Positions 36,281-44,149 of a DNA stretch of 54,174 nucleotides are shown piece after piece. This stretch comes from Paraburkholderia atlantica (GTDB lineage Bacteria; Pseudomonadota; Gammaproteobacteria; Burkholderiales; Burkholderiaceae). The stretch spans positions 1 through 54,174 of the forward strand of contig NZ_WHNQ01000040.1 of the NCBI RefSeq assembly GCF_009362785.1. Direction: 5' to 3'. A program made the translations under genes and the position numbers. How positions within the stretch are numbered: position 1 is the first letter of the stretch; each line of letters starts with the position of its first letter. Under the pieces are notes generated by a model. That model searched no databases and was not told where the DNA came from. It worked only from the letters and a program-made list of their open reading frames with translations.

Positions 36281-36679
36281 ATGGCAGAGCCCACCGTCAC
36301 CGCCCACATCGGTTCGACGAATTTTCAGGTCGTGTTCGACGACGGCAAACACACATGGATTGCCGACGAGCCCGAATCGCTAGGCGGCGGCGACCGCGGT
36401 CCGACGCCGGTCTCGCTGCTGCTGTCGAGCCTCGGCGCGTGCACGTCGATCACGCTGAAGATGTATGCGCAGCGCAAAGGCTGGCCGCTCGCGGGCGTAC
36501 GGGTCAAACTGTCGATGGAAACCGGCGACGCGGGCTCGACGATCGACCGTCAGATCATGCTCGATGGCGAACTATCAGACGAGCAGCGGGAACGGCTTTT
36601 GCAAATTGCCAATGCATGCCCGGTGCACAAAATCCTCACGCACACGATTTCGATCCGCTCCGCGCTCGCCGTCGCTTAA
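36281..36679 (+). CDS. OsmC family protein
   Basis: A 132-residue OsmC/Ohr-superfamily protein, closest to the YhfA-like group. The two redox cysteines are Cys54 in SLGACTSITLKMYA and Cys113 in NACPVHKILTHT, expected to reduce hydroperoxides. AGGAG lies six bases before the ATG at 36281, which decides between several in-frame starts. It follows pirin on the same strand. Confidence 0.9.
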   Translation: MAEPTVTAHIGSTNFQVVFDDGKHTWIADEPESLGGGDRGPTPVSLLLSSLGACTSITLKMYAQRKGWPLAGVRVKLSMETGDAGSTIDRQIMLDGELSDEQRERLLQIANACPVHKILTHTISIRSALAVA

Positions 36680-36765
36680 CAGGCGCACCAGACGATGCAT
36701 AGGACGGTCGGACGTCGCCCGTTCGGGCCACGGGCATTGCAATATTTTCATAGGACGCAGTCGTC

Positions 36766-37251
36766 TTGAATTTCGAACATCTCATTCAGATCAACGATCC
36801 GTTGAATCCCCTCGTCGAATCGATGACTCGCGAGCAGCTGTGGGAAGGCCTCGTGCTGCGCGCCGAGCAGCCACAACTGTTCGTGATGGGTCTCGACAGC
36901 TGCACGATCCTGTCGCGCGACGGCAATGTGCTCGAGCGCGAGTTGCACTACGGCCAGGCCACCGTGCGCGATCGCGTCACGCTGCAGGAAAGCGACAGCG
37001 TGCGTTACGACATCCTGCCGACCGCGGAACACGTCGGCGGCTCATTGACGATGACGATCGAGCAACCCGATGAGCTGCAGCTGTTCCTGCGCTTCGAGTA
37101 CGCGACCACGCTGCCCGTTTCGACGACAGATCAGGACGCCGTGCGGACGCAGGAGATCGTCAAGTCCGCGTATCGCGAGAACGATATCGATACGGTGCGG
37201 CTGATCCGCCAGTACGTCGCGACCAGACAGGAACCGGGACCGTTGCACTGA
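36766..37251 (+). CDS. DUF1857 (AtaL-like) SRPBCC-fold protein
   Basis: A 161-residue protein matching the DUF1857/AtaL-like family, a small helix-grip (SRPBCC) fold that binds hydrophobic ligands. The start is TTG at 36766 (MNFEHLIQINDP); no ATG lies near enough. The conserved opening with INDPLNP and the central DRVTLQESDSVRYDI block support the call. Function is unknown. It lies 86 bp after the OsmC gene, perhaps in the same unit. Confidence 0.8.
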   Translation: MNFEHLIQINDPLNPLVESMTREQLWEGLVLRAEQPQLFVMGLDSCTILSRDGNVLERELHYGQATVRDRVTLQESDSVRYDILPTAEHVGGSLTMTIEQPDELQLFLRFEYATTLPVSTTDQDAVRTQEIVKSAYRENDIDTVRLIRQYVATRQEPGPLH

Positions 37252-37381
37252 GAAACCGCGCGGGCGCGCTGCCCGCGCCATCGCGGGGCCATGTCCAGGA
37301 TGGCCCCAAGGTCGCCGTCTAGCCGCACATTTCATTCAGCTATCAGAAGTCGAATCCGATCAATTTCTCGGCCTTGTAAAT

Positions 37382-37400
37382 AGGAATAGTTATCATTTAG
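37382..37400. promoter_or_regulatory. Fur-box-like site before hemP
   Basis: Read on the minus strand, CTAAATGATAACTATTCCT keeps the ATGATAA core and ATT of the Fur consensus, with about 11 of 19 matches. It lies ~37 bp before the hemP ATG. hemP is an iron-repressed gene in relatives, so the assignment is reasonable. Confidence 0.55.
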
Positions 37401-37436
37401 AATCCTCACATCGAATCGACGAACAAGCTAGAACGA

Positions 37437-37697
37437 ATGACCGATATGACTCGCTCCACCACGCTCAGCCTGCGCCGCTCGGCGGCCACGCTAACAAGCC
37501 GCCCGAAGCCGTCGACGACGACCGCGCCCGCGGCAAAGCCCACCGCCGAACGCACCGCCGGCCAGAGCGCGACTGCGGAACGGGTGGTGCGCAGCGACGC
37601 GCTGCTGCAAGGCCATAGTCACATCAGCATCGTGCACAACGGCGAGACGTACCAGCTACGTGCGACGCGCCTCGGCAAGCTGATCCTGACGAAGTAG
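37437..37697 (+). CDS. hemP: Hemin uptake protein HemP
   Basis: An 86-residue protein whose C-terminal half is the HemP domain (HSHISIVHNGETYQLRATRL GKLILTK). The N-terminal half is a Ser/Thr/Ala/Pro-rich extension. HemP-type proteins are tied to heme utilisation and, in Burkholderia relatives, to expression of the heme receptor. Here no heme receptor or hmu transport genes adjoin it; a structured RNA candidate and terminators follow. The start could also be the ATG three codons later. Confidence 0.87.
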   Translation: MTDMTRSTTLSLRRSAATLTSRPKPSTTTAPAAKPTAERTAGQSATAERVVRSDALLQGHSHISIVHNGETYQLRATRLGKLILTK

Positions 37698-37774
37698 CAA
37701 CGCAACACGAACGAAGTAAGTACCGGGTATTGTGGGGACCACCTCTGCGAGAGGTGTTAGGCATTAGCCAGCCA

Positions 37775-37853
37775 CGACGGCTTGCACGCGAGAACTAGAC
37801 CCCTTCGTGCAGACACCAAGCCAGCCGTCGCAGCAAGCCAGGCCGTTTTTTTT
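37775..37853 (+). ncRNA. Candidate structured RNA with a poly-U end, after hemP
   Basis: CGACGG-CTTG-CACG at 37775-37788 pairs in register with CGTGC at 37806-37810, CAAGCC at 37817-37822 and CCGTCG at 37825-37830, giving a nested stem with small internal loops. Eight T residues follow at 37846-37853. A smaller perfect hairpin (CACCTCT/AGAGGTG) precedes it near 37740. It could be a small RNA or the 3-prime end of the hemP transcript. The rest of 37698-37988 shows no gene. Confidence 0.4.
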
Positions 37854-37909
37854 GGTTCTCACTCGAAAGCGGATGCGCGCAACGGCGCACATCGCTGAAG
37901 ATGAAAAAG

Positions 37910-37944
37910 AAAAGCCGTGGGATGTCACCATCCCACGGCTTTTT
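37910..37944. terminator. Bidirectional terminator between hemP and ftrD
   Basis: AAAAGCCGTGGGATG pairs perfectly with CATCCCACGGCTTTT across a four-base loop, with A residues on the left and T residues on the right. It can stop both the rightward hemP transcript and the leftward ftr operon. Confidence 0.9.
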
Positions 37945-37988
37945 GTTTGCGCTTGCGCCTGCGTTCGCACCGAACACAGGCCAAAGAC

Positions 37989-39398
37989 TTACTTCGACGC
38001 CCAGCCCCAGAACATCAGCCACCACGCGCTATTGACGACCGCCAGCGCCGCGACGAACCACAGCATCGCCAGCGCACGCGGCACGAAGCGCTCGCTATAG
38101 CGACGCGTGACGAGCCACGCGAGCCATGCACTCCAAGCGCTGGCAATCACGAGAATCGCGATGCGCAGATCCGACGCCCACCACAGCGACACGTGCTCGG
38201 CGCGCAGCAGTGACAGCGTCGTCGCCGACAAACCGAGGAACACGCCCGCGCCCGCGATCGGAATCAGCCCCTGCGTCAAATGATGCAACCGCGTTGCGTT
38301 GAAGCGCCCCAGCATGCGCGTCGCGCCCGTCAGCAACAGCAGCAGCGCGGTACCGTAGACGAGCGCCGTCGCGAGGATGTAGCCGATCAGCAGCGAGCCG
38401 TCGAGCCACGAGAACACGTCGTTCTGGTCAGGGTAATGCGTGAACAGGAACCACGGCGCGTTGGTGTCGAGCGGCCACGTGATGTCGTGATCGACGAGCC
38501 AAGTTGCCGCGAACATCTTCAGGTCGATGAACCAGCGCGACGCGGTCCAGTGGAACGCACCGATCGCGATGCCGAGCAGGCCGTACAAGATCAGCGCGGT
38601 GTCCCACGGATTCGCGTTCTTGTCGCCCAACTGCACGACTTCCGTCGAAGGCTTGCGCCACGTCAGCGCGATCGCATCACGGTGTCCGCTGCAGCGGCCG
38701 CACATATGGCAGTCGGCCGCGCCCTTCATGTTGCGCAACGGCACGAGCGGCGCGCAGTTGATCGGAATCACCCGGTGCCCATGCTCGCCGTTCTTGTACG
38801 AACGGCGCCACGCGTCCTCGTCGACCTTGTAGTGAAACGGCGCGAGGCGCGCCAGAAGCGAAAAAACCCCGTTGACGGGGCACAGGTATTTGCACCAGAT
38901 GCGCTTCTCGCGACCGTACAGCAGACCGATCACGATCGCCGCGAAAGTCGAGCCGCCGAGCACCAGCAACACCGCTTTCGGATACTGGTAGACGCTCACC
39001 ATCTGACCGTAGATCGTCGTGATGCCGAATGCGACGAAGGGCCATCCGCCCCAGCGCATCCAGTGCGGAATCGCGCGGCCGCGCCCGAACTTGCTCGCGA
39101 ACTCGGCGAGCGCGCCCTCCGGGCACAGCACGCCGCACCAGACGCGGCCGAGCATCACCATCGACAGCAGCACGAACGGCCACCAGATGCCCCAGAACAC
39201 GAACTGCGCGGCGAGCGTCAGGTTGCTCCACAGGTGCGCGGTATCGTCCGGCAGCGGCATCAGCGCGGGCACGATGATCAGGAACGCGTACACCGCGACG
39301 ACGACCCATTGGATGCCACGAATCACCGCGCCATGGCGCTGCATCCACTGGCCGACCGCCGCGAGGCGGCCAGGCCGCGAAGCCATCACGGCGCTCAT
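37989..39398 (-). CDS. ftrD: FtrD: membrane iron-sulfur protein of the Ftr iron importer
   Basis: A 469-residue polytopic NapH/CcoG-like protein. Cluster motifs are GVLCPEGAL and KYLCPVNGV (two CxxxCP sites) and CHMCGRC. In Burkholderia, FtrD serves with FtrA, FtrB and FtrC in ferrous iron uptake, probably supplying electrons across the membrane. Its ATG overlaps the end of ftrC by four bases, so the two are coupled. It is the last gene of the operon; a bidirectional terminator follows. Confidence 0.9.
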   Translation of the reverse strand: MSAVMASRPGRLAAVGQWMQRHGAVIRGIQWVVVAVYAFLIIVPALMPLPDDTAHLWSNLTLAAQFVFWGIWWPFVLLSMVMLGRVWCGVLCPEGALAEFASKFGRGRAIPHWMRWGGWPFVAFGITTIYGQMVSVYQYPKAVLLVLGGSTFAAIVIGLLYGREKRIWCKYLCPVNGVFSLLARLAPFHYKVDEDAWRRSYKNGEHGHRVIPINCAPLVPLRNMKGAADCHMCGRCSGHRDAIALTWRKPSTEVVQLGDKNANPWDTALILYGLLGIAIGAFHWTASRWFIDLKMFAATWLVDHDITWPLDTNAPWFLFTHYPDQNDVFSWLDGSLLIGYILATALVYGTALLLLLTGATRMLGRFNATRLHHLTQGLIPIAGAGVFLGLSATTLSLLRAEHVSLWWASDLRIAILVIASAWSAWLAWLVTRRYSERFVPRALAMLWFVAALAVVNSAWWLMFWGWASK

Positions 39399-40240
39399 GC
39401 CGCGCGCCCTGCTGTTTGTTGCGCGGGTTTGCGAGTGGCGCGGCGCACCAGCAGATAAACGACCGCCCAGTACACGGCATAGGCAAGCAGATTCATCAGT
39501 GCCGGATGCGCACGGTAGCCGGTCAGCGTCGCGACGAGCGAACCGAAGGTGCTCGAATCATCGAGGATCGCCGACGAATTCCACAGCTGGTCGACGAGCG
39601 TCGGCAGGATTTCCTTGTCGATCAGTTTGTCGATGCCGGTCTGGAACAGCCCCGCACCGAGGAACAGCAGCATGATTTCGGTGACGCGGAAAAAGAGCCG
39701 CCACGAGATGATCTTGCCGCCGAGCTGCAACACGTAGAAGGTCAGGAACGCGAGCGCAAGACCGATCGCGACAGCGAGCATCTGGCTGCCGTCGACATGA
39801 CCCGACTGGCCAAAGCCCAAGCCATACAGGAAGATCACGGTTTCGCTGCCTTCGCGCGCGATCGCCAGTGCGACCAGCAGCGCGACGCCCCACCAGTTCG
39901 AATCGCGCTTGCTCTTTTGCAGCGACTGTTCCATGTCGCGCTTCAGCGTGCGGCCGTGCTGCTTCATCCACAGCACCATCTGCACGATCAGCACGCAGGC
40001 GATGAGCACCATCGCCGTCTGGAAGTAATCCTGCGCGTCACCGGAGAGCACCTCGGTGAAGCCAACCAGCGCCGCGCCGAGCGCGACCGCCGCGATCACG
40101 CCGGCCGCCAGGCCGCCCCACAGGTACGGCAGGCCGCGGCGCGCGTCGTCGTCGCCATTTTTCAACCACGCGTACAGGATGCCGACGACCAGCAGCGCCT
40201 CGACACTTTCCCGCCACACGATGAACAGAATCTGACCCAT
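39395..40240 (-). CDS. ftrC: FtrC: Ftr1-family high-affinity iron permease
   Basis: A 281-residue permease with about seven helices. Both REXXE iron-conducting motifs are present: RESVE at residues 10-14 and REGSE at 129-133. It takes up iron delivered by FtrA and oxidised or handled by FtrB. It lies 34 bp after ftrB and overlaps ftrD by four bases. Confidence 0.94.
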   Translation of the reverse strand: MGQILFIVWRESVEALLVVGILYAWLKNGDDDARRGLPYLWGGLAAGVIAAVALGAALVGFTEVLSGDAQDYFQTAMVLIACVLIVQMVLWMKQHGRTLKRDMEQSLQKSKRDSNWWGVALLVALAIAREGSETVIFLYGLGFGQSGHVDGSQMLAVAIGLALAFLTFYVLQLGGKIISWRLFFRVTEIMLLFLGAGLFQTGIDKLIDKEILPTLVDQLWNSSAILDDSSTFGSLVATLTGYRAHPALMNLLAYAVYWAVVYLLVRRATRKPAQQTAGRAA

Positions 40241-40274
40241 TCAAGCTCTCCCTTCGATCCTTCTACTGCCCGCT

Positions 40275-40607
40275 TCACTTCGCGACGATCACGCCCTGCG
40301 CCTGCTGATGAAAGTCGTCGAAAAACTTGTATTCGCCCGGCTCCAGCGGAGCGATCACGACGAACGAATCGGCGCCCGGCGCCAGCACCTTCTCTTTACG
40401 CAACTGCACGCTTTCGAATTCGGCCGCGCCCTTGCCGGTGTTACGCACTTCGATCTTGATACGCTGCCCCGCGGGCACTTCGATGCGGGCCGGGTTCAGC
40501 TTGCCGTCGTTCATTTCGAGCTTGAAGGTCGGCAGATCGGCTGCGTGAGCCGTGGCCGCCAGGCAGAACGTGGCGGCAAGCATCGTGATCTTTCGGTTGA
40601 TTCCCAT
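40275..40607 (-). CDS. ftrB: FtrB: periplasmic cupredoxin-domain protein
   Basis: A 110-residue protein with a signal peptide (MGINRKITMLAATFCLAATA, cleavage after HAA) and a cupredoxin-like domain. It lacks the classical blue-copper Cys; possible ligands include the histidine and methionine near the termini (FDDFHQQAQG). In the ftr system it acts with FtrA in periplasmic iron handling. GGAAAGG precedes the ATG at 40607; the open frame upstream is not part of the protein. Confidence 0.9.
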   Translation of the reverse strand: MGINRKITMLAATFCLAATAHAADLPTFKLEMNDGKLNPARIEVPAGQRIKIEVRNTGKGAAEFESVQLRKEKVLAPGADSFVVIAPLEPGEYKFFDDFHQQAQGVIVAK

Positions 40608-40719
40608 TGCCCTTTCCGGAAAACGCGACGCGCCGACAGCGGGTCTCACACCGACCGTCCGCGCGCCGTCTGCTGCATTAACTGATACGTTGAGCGACCG
40701 CGTTGGCGCCGCGCGCCGA

Positions 40720-41268
40720 TCAATAACCGCCCTTCTTGCCGATGCCAGCGAAGGTGAAGTCATATTCGAGCGTGATTGGCTTGAACCACGGCCCGACGCC
40801 GGTTTCCTTGTCGACGTGGCGGCCGAACGCCATGTGGCCCGTCTGCATCGGCGCTTCGACGATCAGCTTCAGGTGATACTTGCCCGGGCCTTGCAGTTTG
40901 ACGTTGTCGCCGTAGTGCGGACCGTCGTTCGCGACCATCGCCATCAGGTCGCCCTTCAACGGCTGGTTCGAGCCGGCCTTCGTCAGTTCGTAGCGCACCT
41001 GCAGATAAGGCATCCAGTCGCCTTCGGCGAAACCGGTCGGATTGTTCTTGACCGCGTGGATGTCGGACTCGAGATGGATGTCCGAATCCGACGCCTTGCG
41101 CATCATGCCTTCGGGCTCCATCGTGATCGGCTGCAGGTAGACCACGCCGATTTCCATGCCACCCTGAATCTGCTGCTTGCCGATCGGATATTCGGCGGCC
41201 GTGGCCGACAGCGCCGCGACCACGGCTACCGCTGCCGCGCCACCGCGCACAAAGGAAGAAATCCGCAT
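40720..41268 (-). CDS. ftrA: FtrA: periplasmic P19-type iron-binding protein
   Basis: A 182-residue protein of the P19/Tpd (iron transporter, DUF2318-unrelated) family. The signal peptide is residues 1-25 (ending ATAAEYP). The mature protein holds the family blocks GMEIGVVYLQPITMEPEGMM and HMAFGRHVDKETGVGPW with histidine, methionine and acidic metal ligands. AAGGAGC precedes the ATG. It is the first gene of ftrABCD and has a Fur-like site ~70 bp upstream. Confidence 0.93.
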   Translation of the reverse strand: MRISSFVRGGAAAVAVVAALSATAAEYPIGKQQIQGGMEIGVVYLQPITMEPEGMMRKASDSDIHLESDIHAVKNNPTGFAEGDWMPYLQVRYELTKAGSNQPLKGDLMAMVANDGPHYGDNVKLQGPGKYHLKLIVEAPMQTGHMAFGRHVDKETGVGPWFKPITLEYDFTFAGIGKKGGY

Positions 41269-41339
41269 TGATGCTCCTTGTTTTTATCAGACTGGAATCG
41301 ATTTCATTGAAATACGGCGGTCGCAAGTCAGATGTAAAT

Positions 41340-41358
41340 TTAAATGCGAACCATTCTC
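41340..41358. promoter_or_regulatory. Fur-box-like site before ftrABCD
   Basis: The stretch around AAATGCGAACCATTCTC matches about 12 of 19 Fur consensus positions, including the ATG and CATT half-site cores. It lies ~70 bp upstream of ftrA. Iron repression of ftr genes is established in Burkholderia, which supports it. Confidence 0.6.
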
Positions 41359-41433
41359 AATATTGGTTGAGTTTATCATCGATCGCTGGTGAGAACAAAC
41401 CTGTTAGTGCGCTTGGCCTCATGCCAGCATGGT

Positions 41434-41450
41434 CTTAAGGTTCGCTTAAG
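41434..41450 (+). promoter_or_regulatory. PmrA/BasR-type box CTTAAG-N5-CTTAAG
   Basis: CTTAAG-GTTCG-CTTAAG is an exact match to the tandem half-site pattern bound by PmrA/QseB-type OmpR-family regulators. It lies 166 bp upstream of ftrA (leftward) and 30 bp before a 17-codon frame (rightward). It falls within the 41269-41610 gap, which has no conventional gene. Confidence 0.55.
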
Positions 41451-41479
41451 AAAAATCTTTGTGTGGCTGGGAAGCAGGG

Positions 41480-41533
41480 ATGGAATTCGTCACCGTCAAA
41501 GTGACCATTCCGACGGCTCCCGCGGGAGCTTAA
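41480..41533 (+). CDS. Candidate 17-residue peptide downstream of the PmrA-type box
   Basis: An ATG preceded by GAAGCAGGG opens a 17-codon frame (MEFVTVKVTIPTAPAGA) that ends in TAA, followed by a GC-rich hairpin at 41553-41573. The AGGG is closer to the ATG than ideal. It may be a leader peptide, a microprotein, or chance in an untranslated small RNA. Support is weak and purely from position and signals. Confidence 0.25.
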   Translation: MEFVTVKVTIPTAPAGA

Positions 41534-41552
41534 GTGCCGGCCAATGCGAACA

Positions 41553-41578
41553 GGCGCGGCGAATGGCCGCGCCCTTTC
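41553..41578 (+). terminator. Hairpin followed by CTTTC
   Basis: GGCGCGGC pairs with GCCGCGCC across GAATG and is followed by CTTTC on the + strand. It could end a short rightward transcript starting near the PmrA-type box. On the minus strand it lies just past the uvrB stop but lacks a T-tract. Confidence 0.4.
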
Positions 41579-41610
41579 ATGGTGGACAAGGCGATGGCGC
41601 GAAACGTCAA

Positions 41611-43704
41611 TTAGTCGACGCCCGCCACGTGATCGCCGACGTTCGCGCCGAACACGCGCTGACGTAGCAGCGCCAGTTGATCGCGAGTCTGCGCGGCCTT
41701 CTCGAACTCGAGATTCTTCGCGTGCTCCATCATCTGCTTTTCGAGGCGCTTGATTTCCTTGGCGAGTTGCTTCTCGGACATGTCCTCGAATTTCGCGCGG
41801 GTCTGCTGCTCCTTCAACTCGGCGCGCGCTTCGTCGACGTTGTACACGCCGTCGATGATGTCGCGAATCCGTTTCACGACGCCACGCGGCGTGATGCCGT
41901 GCGCGGCGTTAAACGCGATCTGCTTCGCGCGGCGCCGCTCGGTTTCGTCGATCGCGCGGCGCATCGAGTCGGTGATGTTGTCCGCATACAGGATCGCCTT
42001 GCCGTTCACGTTACGCGCCGCCCGGCCGATGGTCTGGATCAGCGAACGCTCGGCGCGCAGGAAGCCCTCCTTGTCCGCGTCGAGAATCGCGACCAGCGAC
42101 ACCTCGGGAATATCGAGACCCTCGCGCAGCAGGTTGATACCGACCAGCACGTCGAACGCGCCGAGACGCAGATCGCGGATGATTTCGACGCGCTCGACCG
42201 TGTCGATGTCGCTGTGCAGATAGCGCACCTTGATGCCATGGTCGGCCAGAAATTCGGTGAGCTGCTCGGCCATCCGCTTGGTCAGCGTCGTGACCAGCAC
42301 GCGGTCGCCGGCCTTGATGCGCTCGTTGATCTCGCCGAGCACGTCGTCGACCTGGCTGCGTGCCGGCCGCACCTCGATCTCGGGGTCGACGAGGCCGGTC
42401 GGGCGCACCAGCTGTTCGGCAACCTGCCCCGACGTCTTCTTCTCGTAATCGGCGGGCGTCGCCGACACGAACACGACCTGGCGCATCTTGCGCTCGAACT
42501 CGTTGAACTTGAGCGGCCGGTTGTCGAGCGCCGACGGCAGCCGGAAGCCGTAGTCGACGAGGTTTTCCTTGCGCGCACGGTCGCCGTTGTACATGCCGTT
42601 CAGCTGGCCGATCAGCACGTGCGATTCGTCGAGCATCATGATCGCGTCGGGCGGCAGGTAATCGACGAGCGTCGGCGGCGGCTCGCCCGGCGCCGCGCCC
42701 GAGAAGTGCCGCGAATAGTTCTCGATGCCCTTGCAGAATCCGAGTTCCTGCAGCATTTCGAGGTCGAACCGGGTGCGCTGCTCGAGCCGCTGCGCCTCGA
42801 CGAGCTTGCCTTCGCTATAGAAGAACTCGAGCCGTTCGCGCAGTTCGGCCTTGATCGTTTCGACCGCACGCAGCACGGTGTCGCGCGGCGTCACGTAGTG
42901 CGACGACGGATACACGGTAAATCGCGGAATTTTCTGCCGCACGCGGCCGGTGAGCGGATCGAACAGCTGCAGCGTTTCGACTTCGTCGTCGAACAGCTCG
43001 ACGCGCACCGCCATCTCGGCGTGCTCGGCCGGAAAGATATCGATCGTGTCGCCGCGCACGCGGAACGAGCCGCGCTGGAAGTCGGCTTCGTTGCGGCTGT
43101 ACTGCATCGCGATCAGCCTCGCGATGACATCGCGCTGGCCGAGCCGGTCGCCGGTGCGCAGCGTCAGGATCATCTGGTGGTATTCGGACGGATTGCCGAT
43201 ACCGTAAATCGCCGACACCGTCGCGACGATCACGACGTCGCGCCGCTCCATCAGGCTCTTGGTCGCCGACAGCCGCATCTGTTCGATATGCTCGTTGATC
43301 GACGAGTCTTTCTCGATGAACAGGTCGCGCTGCGGCACATACGCTTCCGGCTGGTAGTAGTCGTAGTACGAGACGAAGTACTCGACCGCGTTGCGCGGAA
43401 AGAACTCGCGGAACTCCGAGTACAGCTGCGCGGCGAGCGTCTTGTTCGGCGCGAAAACGATCGCCGGCCGGCCGAGCCGCGCGATCGTGTTGGCCATCGT
43501 GAAGGTCTTGCCGGAGCCGGTCACGCCGAGCAGCGTCTGGAACGCGAGACCATCGCCGACGCCCTCGACGAGCGTCTCGATGGCCGTGGGCTGGTCGCCG
43601 GCGGGCGGATACGGCTGGTACAGCTTGAACGGCGAACCTTCGAACGTGATGAATTTGGATTCGTCGAGCGTATCGTCGGCTTCAGTCAGATGGTGTTCGG
43701 ACAT
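41611..43704 (-). CDS. uvrB: Excinuclease ABC subunit B
   Basis: A 697-residue nucleotide-excision-repair helicase-like protein. Walker A is GVTGSGKTF, the beta-hairpin region is YYDYYQPEAYVP, the DExH box is MLDESHV, and helicase motif VI is IQTIGRAARN. The C-terminal UVR domain (KEIKRLEKQMMEHAKNLEFE) contacts UvrC. ATG 43704 begins MSEHHL; an in-frame GTG four codons upstream is possible. No clear LexA box was seen upstream. Confidence 0.96.
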   Translation of the reverse strand: MSEHHLTEADDTLDESKFITFEGSPFKLYQPYPPAGDQPTAIETLVEGVGDGLAFQTLLGVTGSGKTFTMANTIARLGRPAIVFAPNKTLAAQLYSEFREFFPRNAVEYFVSYYDYYQPEAYVPQRDLFIEKDSSINEHIEQMRLSATKSLMERRDVVIVATVSAIYGIGNPSEYHQMILTLRTGDRLGQRDVIARLIAMQYSRNEADFQRGSFRVRGDTIDIFPAEHAEMAVRVELFDDEVETLQLFDPLTGRVRQKIPRFTVYPSSHYVTPRDTVLRAVETIKAELRERLEFFYSEGKLVEAQRLEQRTRFDLEMLQELGFCKGIENYSRHFSGAAPGEPPPTLVDYLPPDAIMMLDESHVLIGQLNGMYNGDRARKENLVDYGFRLPSALDNRPLKFNEFERKMRQVVFVSATPADYEKKTSGQVAEQLVRPTGLVDPEIEVRPARSQVDDVLGEINERIKAGDRVLVTTLTKRMAEQLTEFLADHGIKVRYLHSDIDTVERVEIIRDLRLGAFDVLVGINLLREGLDIPEVSLVAILDADKEGFLRAERSLIQTIGRAARNVNGKAILYADNITDSMRRAIDETERRRAKQIAFNAAHGITPRGVVKRIRDIIDGVYNVDEARAELKEQQTRAKFEDMSEKQLAKEIKRLEKQMMEHAKNLEFEKAAQTRDQLALLRQRVFGANVGDHVAGVD

Positions 43705-44149
43705 GAGGGGCGGCACCGGGCCTTGGGCAAAGAATCATTCTAACGGGTTGTGGAAAGCGAAGATCGAGCGGGGTTACGTAGGGCTGCGCTGGGCCGTGCG
43801 GGCGACTATCTGTTATGGCCCCTTGCGGACGTACGCGCGGCGAAGGGCAGCGCACCTCGGCCCGCTCGCGCGGTCCACCGCGCGCCGTCCGCTCGAATTC
43901 CTTACTGCCACATGGCCCCCACTGCCTGTTTTTCAAGCAAATAATTGCCTTTTGGCCATCCGGTCGTCCGAAAAACGCGCCCAGATTCGTTACAATGCGA
44001 AGTTGCGCTCGCCCGCCGCTGTCCATAGGCCGTCCCTGATTTTCGCGTTTCGTCGAACTCACGCCGCACGCCCGAAACGCCGCCGACGCTCCATATGAGG
44101 CCTCCCGCGCGCGAAGCCGCCCTCTTTTTACTACTGCTGCCCACCCATC
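43705..44149. other. Divergent region between uvrB and the aminotransferase gene
   Basis: No gene is seen. CGCGCGGT-CC-ACCGCGCG at 43867-43884 is a perfect short palindrome. TACAAT at 43991-43996 is a plausible -10 for the aminotransferase, with a leader of ~150 bases. A LexA site (CTGT-N8-ACAG) for uvrB was looked for and not found. Confidence 0.45.

Noticed and set aside
41677..43743. 688-codon open frame antisense to uvrB
   Set aside because: Same antisense artefact; uvrB on the other strand has all catalytic motifs.
43705..44149. LexA box for uvrB
   Set aside because: No CTGT-N8-ACAG match; the nearest stretch, CTGTTTTTCAAGCAAA, lacks the second half-site.
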